Assembly: GCA_010279815.1 (NCBI GenBank)
Contig: QEOQ01000626.1
Span: forward strand, 1,000,671-1,064,670
DNA length: 64,000 bases
Source: Brachionus plicatilis
Lineage: Eukaryota > Rotifera > Eurotatoria > Ploima > Brachionidae
Direction: 5' to 3'
The notes under the pieces were generated by a model. The model did not search any database. It was not told where the DNA came from and saw only the letters and a list, made by a program, of their open reading frames with translations. Below, in pieces: positions 32,461 to 43,879 of this stretch (positions are counted from its first letter, which is position 1; each line of letters starts with the position of its first letter). The position numbers and the translations under genes are program-made.

Positions 32461-32692
32461 AGGCGAAATTCGCCTTTATATTTGACGCATGGCCGCCCGC
32501 CAAAAAGTTGGCCGGATTTTTGGCCGCCCGTTTATATTTGGCCGTTTATTTTGGCGGTCTAAAAATTAGGCCGCCAAGTTGGCCGGCCAAATGGCCGCCG
32601 CCAAAAAGTTGGCCGGCTAATGCGGACACGGTCACGGTTTCTGAAAATTTTGGCCGGTTAAGTGGCCGCTTGTATCCCAACACTAAGGCGAA
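32461..32692. repeat. GC-rich GGCCG-repeat island
   Basis: GGCCG/CGGCC words recur about every 20 bp. GCCAAAAAGTTGGCCGG occurs twice (32499 and 32600), and GGCGG...CCGCC pairs can fold. A 7-bp direct repeat AGGCGAA lies at each border (32461 and 32686), compatible with a target duplication of an inserted element. Its composition is the opposite of the surrounding DNA. The open frame through it is a by-product of the repeats. Confidence 0.6.
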
Positions 32693-33020
32693 TCTAATTT
32701 TTATTTAGCTTTTACTTTTAAATTAACTTTTGGTTGTTAAAATTACAAACAATCAAGTATTGTGAAATAAACTTAAAGATTGATGCATAATTTTTTTAAT
32801 TAATTTAAAAAACCAATTAACCAGTATTTAAAAAATTAAATTTTTTTTCCCTTAATTTAAGCTAAAAACGATGACTTCATGGATGTTTCATCTATGAATC
32901 ATCTCATTTTTTATAGACGAAATATGTTTTTGTATTAAAACCAGAAAATTTTATTTTATTTTATTAAATTGTATTCTCTTCAAAACATTTAGAAATAGTC
33001 CTATATCATGAAAAACTTTA

Positions 33021-33351
33021 CGTATTTCATCGAATAGAAGTAACCACAAATAGAAGAAACTTGCTTGTATTTGAGTCAAAAATTTTCCTTTATTTTTCAT
33101 TTTAAAATAAAAGAAAGATCGGTTATCGAAGGGTTTCTTTTATTAGAAAATTTTTCACTTCCAAAAAGTGACTCAAATAAATCAAATATCTATTAGAGAC
33201 AAAAAATGCATGTTTTACATGATAAATGACTGGTGAATTTTCTTTTAATCGAAACACATTTTGAGAAAAATAGCTAAAATAAAGGAAAAAATTTGACTCA
33301 AATACTAGCAAGTTCCTTCTATTTGTGGCTTTTACTATTCGATGAAATACG
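33021..33351. mobile_element. TIR element (MITE), 331 bp
   Basis: The arms of about 75 bp are inverted copies. The left begins CGTATTTCATCGAATAGAAG, includes CCACAAATAGAAGAAACTTG and runs to a TTTGAGTCAAA word. The right arm ends ACTATTCGATGAAATACG. The middle is non-coding. No convincing target duplication. Confidence 0.65.
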
Positions 33352-34494
33352 GTATTTTTTTATAATTCTATTTTGAAAATCAATTATTGCTTATTTCTTT
33401 TTAAGTTTTAAAATAAAAAAAAATAATTTTATTTTTTTAAATATACCTTAAAAAAATCAATTTTGATATTTAAGGGAAAAATCGAAAAAATACTGTAAAA
33501 ATGAGGAAAACAGTAAGAAAATTACAAATTCAGTCAGTTTAGAAGAATTACATATTCTATTAGCCTAAAGATATGAAGCTGATATATCTTGCTACACATG
33601 AAGCCGATAATTGGTGTAAATTCTTAATCAATTGCGTATCTAGTGGATCACCTCTTAACAAAGGATTTCATATCTAATTGGATTTCTAGCAATGTTCTTT
33701 GATTCAAAAATTTACTCAAGCTGCCTTTAGTCAAGTTAAAAGACAATAAAGCAATTGTTAAGCTAATAATTTCCTTAAAAAATAAAAAATTAAATTTTTT
33801 CTTTTTGTTATTCATAAATCGGAAGATAAACTTTGAAAAAACCCTTTTTTCTAAAATTTATACTTATTATTATCTTCGTAAAAATAATTTGAAAAATTAA
33901 AAAAATATTTAAAAATTAAATAAATTATGATGTATTAAATATTTTTCTACAATACTGAAATATTCTAATTTTCATCGTTGAATTTAGATTTAGAATGGTT
34001 TCTAACTCATAAATGATTCATCTATCAATTTTCATCGATCAATCATCATTTGTTTTGTGACTGGGTTTCGAAATGGGAAAGGTAGTAAAGTTATCAAAAA
34101 ACACTCAATTTGGCCACGTTAATTTTTTTTCGCCACTGATGTCAAAATTGATCACTTTTTTTTTCTTAGTCACATAATTTAATAAATTTTTTTATCACAT
34201 ATTTACTGGTCACATTTTGCAATAAACCCCCAAATCAATAGCCAAGTTTAATCTCCGACAATAAATCTTAATTGTATTAACTTAGCATTAAACAAGGATA
34301 TTTGGTAACCATCTTATGCTTCCAAGTTCAAGACAAAATAAAAACTTATCAGGTCTGTATTTAGAAAAATTTTAGCATTTAAATTATTTTATGTTTATCA
34401 GCGAAAATGAAAATTTATTATTTTGAAAGAAATAAAAGTATTATGAAAATAAAGTAAAATCAACCAAGGATTGAAGAATTTCGTATATGTTAGC

Positions 34495-36108
34495 ATGGAT
34501 CAAAATACCGAATCTAAAAAGATGATACTCAAATACAAATTTAACAATACCACTTTAACAACTAGCCCCAATGAGCTTCATTACACAATTCTCTCTGATG
34601 ATACAAACGAATTCAGTAGAACACTTTCTAAATTTAAAAAAAGTCTCAAAAAAACAGAACTGGAAGAGAAATTGTGCCAAAGAGACCAATATGGAAACAC
34701 TGCTTTACACTTGGCAGTAATGACCGGCAATTTGGAAGCCACTAGGCTTTTGTTGGAGTCTGGCAGCAGAGTCAAAATTCGAAATGAACAATTTTGGACT
34801 CCTTTACACGAAGCCATTTCGCTTGGCAATAAAGAAATGGTAAAAATTTTGTACTCAAAATTTATCAAAGAAGTAAAAAACGAGTTTGAAAACTCGGTAC
34901 CACTGATAAAAATTTCTCTGAAAGAAATGCTTGATTTTTATGTTGAAATAAAATGGGACTTTGAGACTTGGATCCCGTTTGTGAGCCGATTCCTGCCGTC
35001 CGATGTGTGCAAAGTGTACAAATACGGCACCAAGATTAGAATTGACACGACCCTTGAAGACGTGGCTCGGGCAGCACACAACACCGACAATTCAAATGGT
35101 GAACAATCGGGCTTTTCTCCATTAAATTGGAAAAGGGGAGACCTGTCTTTTATAGTCGACATTCGGCAAGAAAAAAACAAAAGTTCCATAGTTTTTTTGG
35201 ACAATAACAAGAAAACCTATGTCCGAATTGATCCAAGAAAAAATGAAGATGAAGAAATGGACGAGGAAACATTGAGCAAAGAAATTGAGTTTTTGCTCTC
35301 GAACGAGATAGCTCATGTTAAGTTGGACACTTCGGCAGCCGAGTTTGCACTTATGGAAACTGGATGGCTGAGCAAAAAACCAAAAATAGACTTTGTAAAT
35401 GGATATTTATCTACTTTTTATGATATTAAAAATTTATATGTGGTTAGCAAAGTCAGACTAGAGCATCTGTCGGCCGAGGAGCTGAAAAAAAAGGAAATGG
35501 AACACAAGAAATTTTTGGAATATTTGGGTGGAAAATCGCAGGAGCAGGTATTTGAGCTTTCAAATGATACAAAAAAGGACTCAACTGATTCTCTGGTCTC
35601 GATCGGGTCCAAGACCGAGAGCAGCAATCAGCCAAGATTGATCACATGGGACGAATACATGAATCATTCAGTGGACAATTGTCCAACTTTTGGAAGAAAA
35701 CTAAAATTAAAAGAGAACCGCAAAGAATTCAAGGCCCAAATTGCAATGGTTAGTTGGCTACTTTTATTTTGAATAAATCAGTAATTTTTTACTTAATTTT
35801 TTAGTCCGATGAATTTCCGTTGAATGTGACAGAGTTGAATAATTTGCTAGAAGCACTAGCTCCCCTTGGAAAGTTTAGAAGGTTGAAAGAGTTCATTGAT
35901 TTAAAACTTCCGTCCGGCTTTCCGGTCAAAATTGGTAAATGAACAAACAAAAAGATGTTTTTTTTTCTACTTAGTTTATTTTTTAGATATTCCAATTGTT
36001 GCCACTGTAAGTGCCAAAGTATGCTTTCAAAATTTTAAACGAGATTTCAAATTTGATCCAAATTTTTTTTCAATTCCACCAAGCTACGAGCAAATTCAGG
36101 TCGAATAA
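34495..36108 (+). CDS. ANKRD13-family ankyrin protein
   Basis: Three exons, 34495-35748, 35805-35934 and 35987-36108, give 501 aa. I chose the ATG at 34495. Two ankyrin repeats are clear (YGNTALHLAVMTGNLEATRL and FWTPLHEAISLGNKEMVKIL, residues about 68-125). The ANKRD13 GPCR-chaperone domain follows with WDFETWIPFVSRFLPSDVCK, TGWLSKKPKIDFVNGY and VSKVRLEHLSAEE. It ends with FPLNVTELNNLLEALAP, LPSGFPVKIDIPI and TVSAKVCFQNF. No ubiquitin-interacting motifs are visible, which favours the ANKRD13C branch (an ER protein acting in GPCR biogenesis in mammals) over the A/B/D branch. The subfamily call is inference. Confidence 0.87.
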
Positions 36109-37867
36109 AATTTTTTTTCCATGCAACGAATTTTTGAAATTGTTTTTTATACTTTTTAAAAATTTAATTATAAATAAATTTCATTAATTTAATTTAATGA
36201 TTCTTTTATTTATTTTTTCAAGAAAAAAATTAAAAGTTTTTTTTTTAAGTGATGTTAAAGCTTGAAGAGATTATTTGTTAAGCTTTTAATGTAAGCACTT
36301 TAAAGATTTTTGAAAATTAGTTTTAAAAAAATTATTGATTAATAAATGTAAATTTAAAAAATGAAAATAAATATTTTTATTAGCAAAAACTGGTAGTTAA
36401 TTACCTATTTTTCAATTACTTAATTTTTTAATTACAAACAAATAAAAAAAAATTACGATTAACCAGAAAAACATATTCTTATTAGAAATATTAATATTAA
36501 AGTCATCAAAATAAATAAATTTACACAATTCCTATTTTTACAATTAAAAATAATTCTATTTTCAGCTTATTGTGTTTATTTTTCTCTTTAATTGTTTTTC
36601 CATTTGTTTTTTTTTTTTGGAAAATTTGAATTTCAGAGAAAAGTCATCGTTGTAGGAGAAAGGAAAGGTCATTGCTTCTTTTCCAGTACTGACAAAAGAA
36701 ATTAAATACGCAATTAAATTGCAGAGTTTATTACAGAAAATCTAACAAAAATTATAACACTTTGTTACGTTTACAGAACAAGTTTCTGAGATTGTGTGAA
36801 ATTCAGTACAAAATGATAAAAAGAATAGAAAAAAATTGAATAACTTTTGTTCTAAAGGTTTAAACTAGCAGACTTTTACAGTTGATGCAACTTTGAATGT
36901 TGCACCATTTTGCATTCACAGAATTAATTTTAAACTTTTAGAAAAAAAGTTATTTAATTGTTTTACACTTTACTTTGTTTTTTTGTACTGAACTTCTCAA
37001 AACCGTTTTTGAGCTTTTGAAAAAAAGTTTTAACATTTTTTGTATTGTAGATTTTGTATGAAATTTCACAATGCCTGGAAAAAGCCAAAAAAAAACAAAT
37101 TTTTGAGTATTTTTTGTAGTGTTTACGAAAAAAGGTTTTTTTAATATTTTGTTTGACAATTTCAAAATTTGTTTAAAAAAAGTAACTATTGTTTACAAAA
37201 AATAAATCATTTTAATCTTTAAGAGAGTTTCTATTAGTTAACAAATCTCAAATTTTACTAATAAAACTAACTTGAAAAGTTAAAAAATTAGCAATCTTTC
37301 GGACGTGTATGTTGGTTTTGTGAAATTTGGTACATTAAAACATGTCTTAAAAAAAATTCAGAAGTAATTCAGAATTTCATTTTTAGCTTTATCAAGTTAA
37401 ATAATTATTTTTTTAATTATTTCATGACTAAAAGGTAAAAGTCAACTAAGTAACTAGGCAAAATGAATTCAATGATCAAAATTTATTTTAAAAAAAGATT
37501 TTAATTAGTCTTTAATTTCTAAACTTAATATAGAAATACATTTTTATTGTAGTAATTTTAATATTTAAATTACTTTTTTTCAGAATAATTCATAATAATT
37601 GCTTACGGCAAAACATGGTTTGTCTAGCATGAACATTTTTCTCTACATCAAATTTGCCAATAAATATACTTTTTTTATGTAATAATATTTGATTCAATTT
37701 AACAGTAACTTAGCAAAAATTGAAATCTACTGTGTCAATAAAATACTTTATTGATAGTTAACCAAAAAAATCCTTTTTAAATATATTTATTTAGCTTTTT
37801 ATGTTTAAAAAAAGCCCTTAATATTTAAATAAAATTAAAAAATATATAAATTCTGTTTAAGTTTTTT
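36109..37867. other. Intergenic with a foldback element
   Basis: AT-rich. A hairpin element of a second family (FB2) lies at about 36786-37003. Further FB-like words GTGAAATTTGGTAC (37320) and GAAATTTCACAATGCC (37059) suggest older FB1/FB2 debris. No gene is seen. Confidence 0.45.
36786..37003. mobile_element. Foldback element, family FB2, copy 1
   Basis: The ends GTGTGAAATTCAGTACAAAA and TTTTGTACTGAACTTCTCAA are inverted. The central box GTTGATGCAACTTTGAATGT, followed by TGCACCATTTTGCATTCACA, recurs inverted at 42643-42718. Confidence 0.5.
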
Positions 37868-40550
37868 TCAATTAACTTTGGCCAAAAATTTAATCAAATT
37901 GTCAATGACTACATTTCCTTTAACAGTGTTTATCGCAAGGCCATCTTCGATTAACGCCTCTGGTATATTCAAATCATAAACTGTGTTGTAAGCTGTAATC
38001 AAGCGTCTTGCTTCGTCCTTGGGTAAGGCGAACTCGACTTAGGAGAAAATAGTTTAAAATAAAAATTATTTAAATAAAAACTCAATTCTACTTCCGGCAT
38101 TTATTCTATGATTGTACATAGCGTTGGCCAGTCTCATAAACCTAGTGAACCAAGTTTCACCTTTGACCACATTTTCCAGCCTACTCTCCAACTTCTGTTT
38201 AGTTTCATTTTTTAAATTTTGTAAATTGTAAATTTGTTTGCTTATTTCACCAAGACGTTCTTCTTCACTGGCCAAGTTTTTCAGAGATTCCAATTGATTT
38301 TGTCTATAAGTGAACTGTGATATATCGGCTTCTTTTTCACCTTCTCTCAGAGTGTAGTGAGTTTTTTTCTTATTAGGCAATTTTAACATTTTTGTTTTCT
38401 CCAAAAAGTCTACAAATGCCGGCCATTTGTACTGCGACACGGCCACTTTGCAGTATCGCTCTAATATTTGAAAAATCAATGATCTTTGTATCGGAATCCT
38501 ATTTTTATATACAACATCTTCAATCTAAATAATTTATTTAAATAAAATTTTTTAAAAAATCATTAAAATTTGTTTCCATTTTACTTCTCTTTGTGTTAGA
38601 ATATATCGATTGTACGGATCGATTTCATAGAATTTTTTTCTCAAATTATCAGTGTCAATCAGATTTACTTGGTCCCAGTCTCTCATATTTTCGTGCATAA
38701 GTCTTAGAATAGCTTGTTCATCCGGATCGTATTTTTCAACCATTCTCGGACTCAAATTACTCTGATTGGCATTGGGATGTTCATAAATTTGATTTTGTGG
38801 TCGAGGAGAGTACATTTTTTTGTTAACTTCACCAAGACATTTGGCAAAAAACTTTACCAACTCTTCATAATTGACGTAGCCACGCTGCTGATTTGAGGAA
38901 ACAAAGCGTGACATTAAAAATCTCATCAGAGATTCGCTCAAAGGAAGCTGATTTCTCATAGCGACCAGAGTTATGTACATATGATGGGCAAACCCGGTCG
39001 CTGTCGGATCATAGCTGAGCATTTCTGCATAGAAATTTTTTAAATTAGCCGAAGGATAACCCTCAAGTTCCCGGGTGACATCATTTATCAAATTTGCCTC
39101 CTCTTGCGGACTTAAATAGATTGGATCAACTGGCAAATAGTTGTCGTTGTTTTTGTCTGATGACAATGGTTCTTGGTTTGTAGGTGGTAAGTTATTTAAC
39201 TGTTTGTTATGGTTGTAGGCATCGTCATTGACTATATGGTCAATTGAATGTGACTGGTATGCCTGGTTTTGCGGGGAATTTATTGGCGGAAGAAGTGGAT
39301 AAGGATTTAAAGCCTAAAATTAAAATTTTCAATAAATTAAAAAAAAAATTATTTTTTAAAGCAATTAATTTTTATATGGCAGGCTTTTTTCATACCGATC
39401 AGCAAAGAGTAACTGTTAGCGATTTACATTTGAAAAATTAAATTATCTCAAGCTTGTTTAGTAAGTTTTTTTTTATAAATTATGTTTTTATTAATTTAGC
39501 TTAACTTAATCACTGTATCGTTATAGTGATAGAACCAGTCAAAACTTTGCGGTAGTTGGCTAATCTACAAAAGTAAATTAAATTAGTATTTTTTTTAAAT
39601 AAAAGCTTTTTAATGTTTTAAAAAACAAATGTTTTTTTTTATAAATTTTATTTACTTTCAAAATTTGCTAATTTAGTTAAAATAAATTTTGATTGTTATC
39701 TAATCAGCCAAATACTAGAAGCTAATTTAAATGAAAAATTTAGATTTAAGTCAATGTTTTGTTTTTTTTGTTTAATTTTTAAAATAAACACTTTAGAAAT
39801 GAATAAAAAATTCTAATCAATTATGGGTAATTATGAAATAAATTCTAAAAATTTAGTTAAAATAATTTATCATGAAACTTTGATAAACCTATAGAATTAA
39901 AAAAACTGATTGTTTTTCGGAGCTACTTAGTTGGCATTTTTGAAATTAAAAAAGAATTACTTGTTGAGTCGGCGCATTACCAGCATTCGGATTGTTTATT
40001 GCGTATTTTTCTAGAGGATCAGTGCCTTGTTCATTTGGAAATGCCTTGAAAAAAAAAATTTTATGAAAAAAATTAAAAACTAGATAATAGCTTAGTAGTA
40101 AGAGTCATTTTTTCAAAAATTATAAAAAATACATTTTTTTACCTTAAACTTTTTTTTAAAAAAATTACAATTAAAAATCAAAATTATGTGAAAAGTATTC
40201 TTAAAAAAGAATTATTACGTTTCCAAAATTAAGGTATTCACGTCTGTATGTAGTATCATAGCGGCCTCTGGGAACTTTGCGGTACTTGGCTTCATCCTGG
40301 GCTTGTAGATTTGCTATCGGCTTGCTTGGTTGTAAAACTGGATCGCTGAATAAAAAAAAATATAAATTTTTATTAATTTTAAATGAAAAAAAAGGTTTTT
40401 GATCCATTGAATTATTAAAAAAGGAATATTAATAAATAGCTCAATGTGGTAATTAAAATGAACACTTGAAACAATTAATTGTTGTTGAGAATTGAATTCA
40501 AATACTTACTAATAATAAGAGCTTACTGGATACCTTCTTGAAAATGACAT
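37868..40550 (-). CDS. C1orf87-like EF-hand-type protein
   Basis: Seven exons close in frame: 40510-40550, 40219-40345, 39961-40044, 39514-39564, 38585-39313, 38092-38524 and 37868-38037, giving 544 aa. The N-terminal third is Asn/Pro/Tyr-rich and likely disordered (KYRKVPRGRYDTTYRREYLN). The middle has helix-loop-helix pairs of EF-hand type (NFYAEMLSYDPTATGFAHHM; FVSSNQQRGYVNYEELVKFF; LIDTDNLRKKFYEIDPYNRY), but the calcium loops are imperfect, so calcium binding is doubtful. A coiled coil follows (ASEEERLGEISKQIYNLQNL). Architecture and length recall vertebrate C1orf87 (about 546 aa, from memory). The neighbouring genes also look like cilium or sperm-axoneme types, but function is unproven. 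Confidence 0.7.
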
Positions 40551-41060
40551 TTTACATTAATTTGTTCAACAAAATAGTCTCGTTTGATTTTCTAGAAATC
40601 AATTTTCCAACTATTTTAAAAAATATTTTCGCAAAGTAAAAATTTAAAGTTAAAAAAAAAAAACTCATAGAAATAACCCAAGTCGAGTTTATTTGTTATT
40701 TCGAACAAAAAAGAAACAGTAATAAATAGAAAAAAATAAGTGAAATAATAGACAGAAATAGAACCGACTACCTTAAATTACCTTAGTTACCGATGCGGTG
40801 CTGCTACGTAACTAAATCTAATAATTTGCAATTATTTTTAAAAGAATAAATATTTAGACGATTTATTTATTTTCTTTTTGTTCTAGTGGAAACTCAATTG
40901 CATAGTTTAGATTAGAATTTTTTAAATTTAACTTGAAATGCTTTCATTTTTACAACTTCCCCATCAATTATCTTAAATAAAAAATACTTTAAAATCATGA
41001 AAAATTGCGCAACAAGGTCGTGAAGCTCTTCTAAAAGAAAAAACAAAAAAAATTAAGTAA

Positions 41061-41250
41061 TTACGGCCTTGCACGAATATGAACCAGCCGGCCTCCGACT
41101 ATTCTTGTGTCCAAAACTGGTGTAAACTCGGTTCCATATGGACTGTACAGTGCATTGTAGTTATCGTTCACCCTTGGCTAAGTAACTTTAGCTTAAGTTA
41201 ACAAATTGGCTAATTAAATTAATTACTGAAGTTCTTCCGTGTTTTGGCAT
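41061..41250 (-). CDS. Small two-exon protein, 46 aa
   Basis: Exons 41227-41250 (MPKHGRTS) and 41061-41177, joined in phase 0 across a 49-bp GT-AG intron. The second exon includes NDNYNALYSPYGTEFTPVLD and ends VHIRARP before TAA. It is less AT-rich than its surroundings and has a Tyr/Pro pattern like short microtubule-inner proteins; that is only an impression. Alternatively, splicing continues: GTAATTAC overlaps the stop, and another open stretch ending KAFQVKFKKF lies downstream (to about 40920), though the phases I tried did not join. It is divergent from the SAM-domain gene 0.3 kb away. Confidence 0.5.
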
Positions 41251-41562
41251 TTTAATTCAATTTGAAAAATATTTTAAATAAAGTCTATGTTTTCTCACCT
41301 TTTTTTTCTTTTTTTTCTCAAGTGGTTTGTGCATTGAGCATTTGTGCTGACAAAATTTTATTTCCAAAAAATATCTTGTTAAATAGTGCGGATTAAGTGA
41401 CTAGAAAAAGACATAAAAGTGAAGTCGCACATTTTAGTCTTTGATTAGAAAGGCAATTTTGAGTTTAGTTGACAAGTTGTCATAGAAATTATTTTTTTTT
41501 GTATAATTAGCTTAAGAAAAGTTTAGTAAGATCTTAAATTAACTTTTTTTTTAATTAGAAAA

Positions 41563-42197
41563 ATGCAAGCTAATAGTCCCGATAACAATGATATAAGAAT
41601 TCTGGATTTAAAAAGCGGACTAGTGCCATCTTGCTTGTACTGGACTTGTGATGAAGTTTGTGATTTTTTTGAAAGCACTTTAAATCTACCCGAATATAAA
41701 GTAAGTGCCAGTTCTAGTAAACAAATTTAGTCCTAAAAAAAGGTTAATGATCCTTAAAAAAATAATTAATATTATTTATAGACGCCTAAAATAATAAAAA
41801 AAAATTGTTTATTTAGGAGACTTTGAGATCGAATGGCATAGATGGAAAGAGGCTAATTTATTTGGATGCCTCTCATTTGCCTAAAATTGGAATTAATGAT
41901 TTTAAACACATGATGGTTTGTATTTAAAAAAAATAATTCAACAAAAATTAATTAAATTTTTTCTTTGTTCAGTTGATTACCAAAAAAGTGCGCGAACTGC
42001 TGAATATGAATGATCCGTTTTGGAATAGAAGTATTTCATTCACACCTAGAGATCCAGTTGAGCTTTATTACGAAGCCAAAAGTTTATCCGGTTCCAAGTC
42101 TGACAATCTCACTTATGAGGATTTCTCACAAAGCATCAGAAATGCCAAATGGGAACCACCTAAAACTAACCAAGGATTCATAATGCCAAGTTGTTAA
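41563..42197 (+). CDS. SAM-domain protein, SAMD15-like
   Basis: Three exons, 41563-41700, 41817-41915 and 41973-42197, all in phase 0, give 153 aa. A SAM domain covers about residues 25-93: CLYWTCDEVCDFFESTLNLP, then NGIDGKRLIYLDASHLPKIG and FKHMMLITKKVRELL. The downstream segment FWNRSISFTPRDPVELYYEA, then KSDNLTYEDF, follows the C-terminal pattern I recall for SAMD15. SAM domains mediate protein association; the SAMD15 role is not established. TTTAATTAG four bases before the ATG could be an acceptor for a 5' UTR intron or spliced leader. Confidence 0.8.
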
Positions 42198-43271
42198 ACT
42201 AATAAATCTAAATTTTCTTAATCCAGGTGATTTTTTAAAATGTGTAAGATAATAAAACTAATAAAAAAATCTTTTATTTATTTTCAAAACCCTAAAAGGA
42301 CATTGTGAATTTTGAAAAAAAAATTAAAACATTTTTCAAGCTCTCTTAAATCCAAAATTGTTTATTAAAATTGTACCAGATATGTCTTCAAATAGAGTTT
42401 CGCCAAAAAATTCTGTAAATTAATTAAAATTGCAAATGATTGTGAATTTTGAAATAAAATTTTAAATTTGTAATAACTTTAATTCCATCAAGTGTTAATC
42501 ACTGGATTCATCTAAATCTTATTTTAAAATTTTGTAAAAAAACTGATCTAAAATTGAATCTTTAAATGGAATCTTAATTGTTTTTGTGAAGTTCAGTAGA
42601 AACGAACAGAAAAAAATGATAAAATTTTTTTCTTAAAATAAAAAATTAATTCCGTGAACGCAACATGGTGCAACATTCATCACCAATTTGCATCAACTGA
42701 GTAAAGTCTGGTTATGATGTGCAAAATCTCTTCAAATTGCGCTACATTAGAATAAATTTCCAATATACTCTGCAAATTTAGCAGACTTAGACATTTTATA
42801 TAACTATGTATGTTTCACTATGTTGCATCTACAGATCTAATTTTTAGCTCATTAAAAAAAAAGGTAATTTAGATTTTTATCATTTTGTCTGTTCTTTTTT
42901 TATTGAATTTCACAAAACTCATTTTAATTCTATATTAAAAAATTAAATTATTTTTATTTGGAGGTAAATTTAATTTGCTTTCTAGTTTGAAGAAAGTATC
43001 TTATAATTAATTAGAACAAAAGTTTTAGGAAAAAATGTAGAATTTATTTTCTAATTTCAAGAAAATTGTATTTTAATTTGAATAAATTTTTTTGTTTTTT
43101 GTTTTATTAATTATCAATGTAATTTTCTGCGGTTTTCAAAATGTGAAACAAATAAGTGAAAATAGATTGAAATTTTGTCATTTTTAATAATCAAAATAAT
43201 ATTCCTATAAATAAGATTAGCCTCCCTCTATTAAAATTATCTAACTAAAAATAAACAAAAAAACATAAAAA
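42198..43271. other. Intergenic with foldback sequence
   Basis: AT-rich. GTGAATTTTG words at 42304 and 42450 and the FB2 element at 42581-42920 mark repeat debris. No gene is seen. Confidence 0.4.
42581..42920. mobile_element. Foldback element, family FB2, copy 2
   Basis: It begins TTGTGAAGTTCAGTAGAAAC and ends near ATTGAATTTCACAAAA. The central box GGTGCAACATTC...TTTGCATCAACTGAG is the inverse of the box in the 36.8 kb copy. Confidence 0.5.
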
Positions 43272-43830
43272 ATGGAAGCAGTTGAAAAACAAAAAGTTGA
43301 AGAATTGAAATTGGAACCGTGGACCTCGAAAAGAGGATAAGCTTGAAGGAACCAAACAATACTAGGAGTGCAAGCTTGTGGTTGTCCAGCCAAGCTTTAC
43401 ATTCTCTTCCACGCCGACTCAACGGAAGTCTCAATATACAAAAATGGCGTTCAGCACAACGAGCACTCTAGAAGCAAAGAAATGCCAGAAGATGTCAAAA
43501 AAGCAATAGACCAATTGACCAAGGACTACAAGCGTGCCAAACAAATAGAAGACAAGCTGGAAGAGCGTTTTCCTGGTCGCAAACTTCCTACACGAAGTGC
43601 GGGAGACTGTCCGCACTTACATAACACACCAAGCACTTTCATGCAGACGTCACCTACAAACTAGTGTATCAAAGCTATCCGATTCTGGTTGTTGGAACAA
43701 GCGATGCTGCGAAAAAATTTCATCCTGTTGGCATCTCAGTCTGCACACATTAGCCGGCATCTGCTTTTGAGTTTATCTTTAACTCAATCTTTAAAGCATT
43801 GTGTTAAGGAGTTGAACCAGTTCGACTACC
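43272..43830 (+). pseudogene. MULE transposase remnant with FLYWCH-type finger
   Basis: A broken frame. CGCPAKLYILFHADSTEVSI, then KNGVQHNEH, looks like the second half of a FLYWCH/WRKY-like zinc finger, with its first half (KLEGTKQY) in another frame. VKKAIDQLTKDYKRAKQIED follows. After another shift, YKLVYQSYPILVVGTSD and KKFHPVGISVCTH match the start of a Mutator-like (MULE) transposase catalytic region. Stops and at least two frameshifts disable it. It is less AT-rich than the flanks. Confidence 0.6.
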
Positions 43831-43879
43831 AGCCTGTGCGCAAAGTTTGAGCTTTGTTGCTAATATCCATTGTATAGTC

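Larger units (their letters stand above)
31846..34494. other. Intergenic with two repeat elements
   Basis: It holds the GC-rich island at 32461-32692 and the inverted-repeat element at 33021-33351. No gene is seen. The last part should contain the ANKRD13-type promoter. Confidence 0.4.

Noticed and set aside
32508..32708. 66-codon frame rich in Trp/Pro/Lys
   Set aside because: It is a translation of the GGCCG repeat island and not protein-like.
43368..43664. 98-codon frame as an intact gene
   Set aside because: It is the middle part of a frameshifted MULE/FLYWCH remnant; family parts continue in other frames on both sides.
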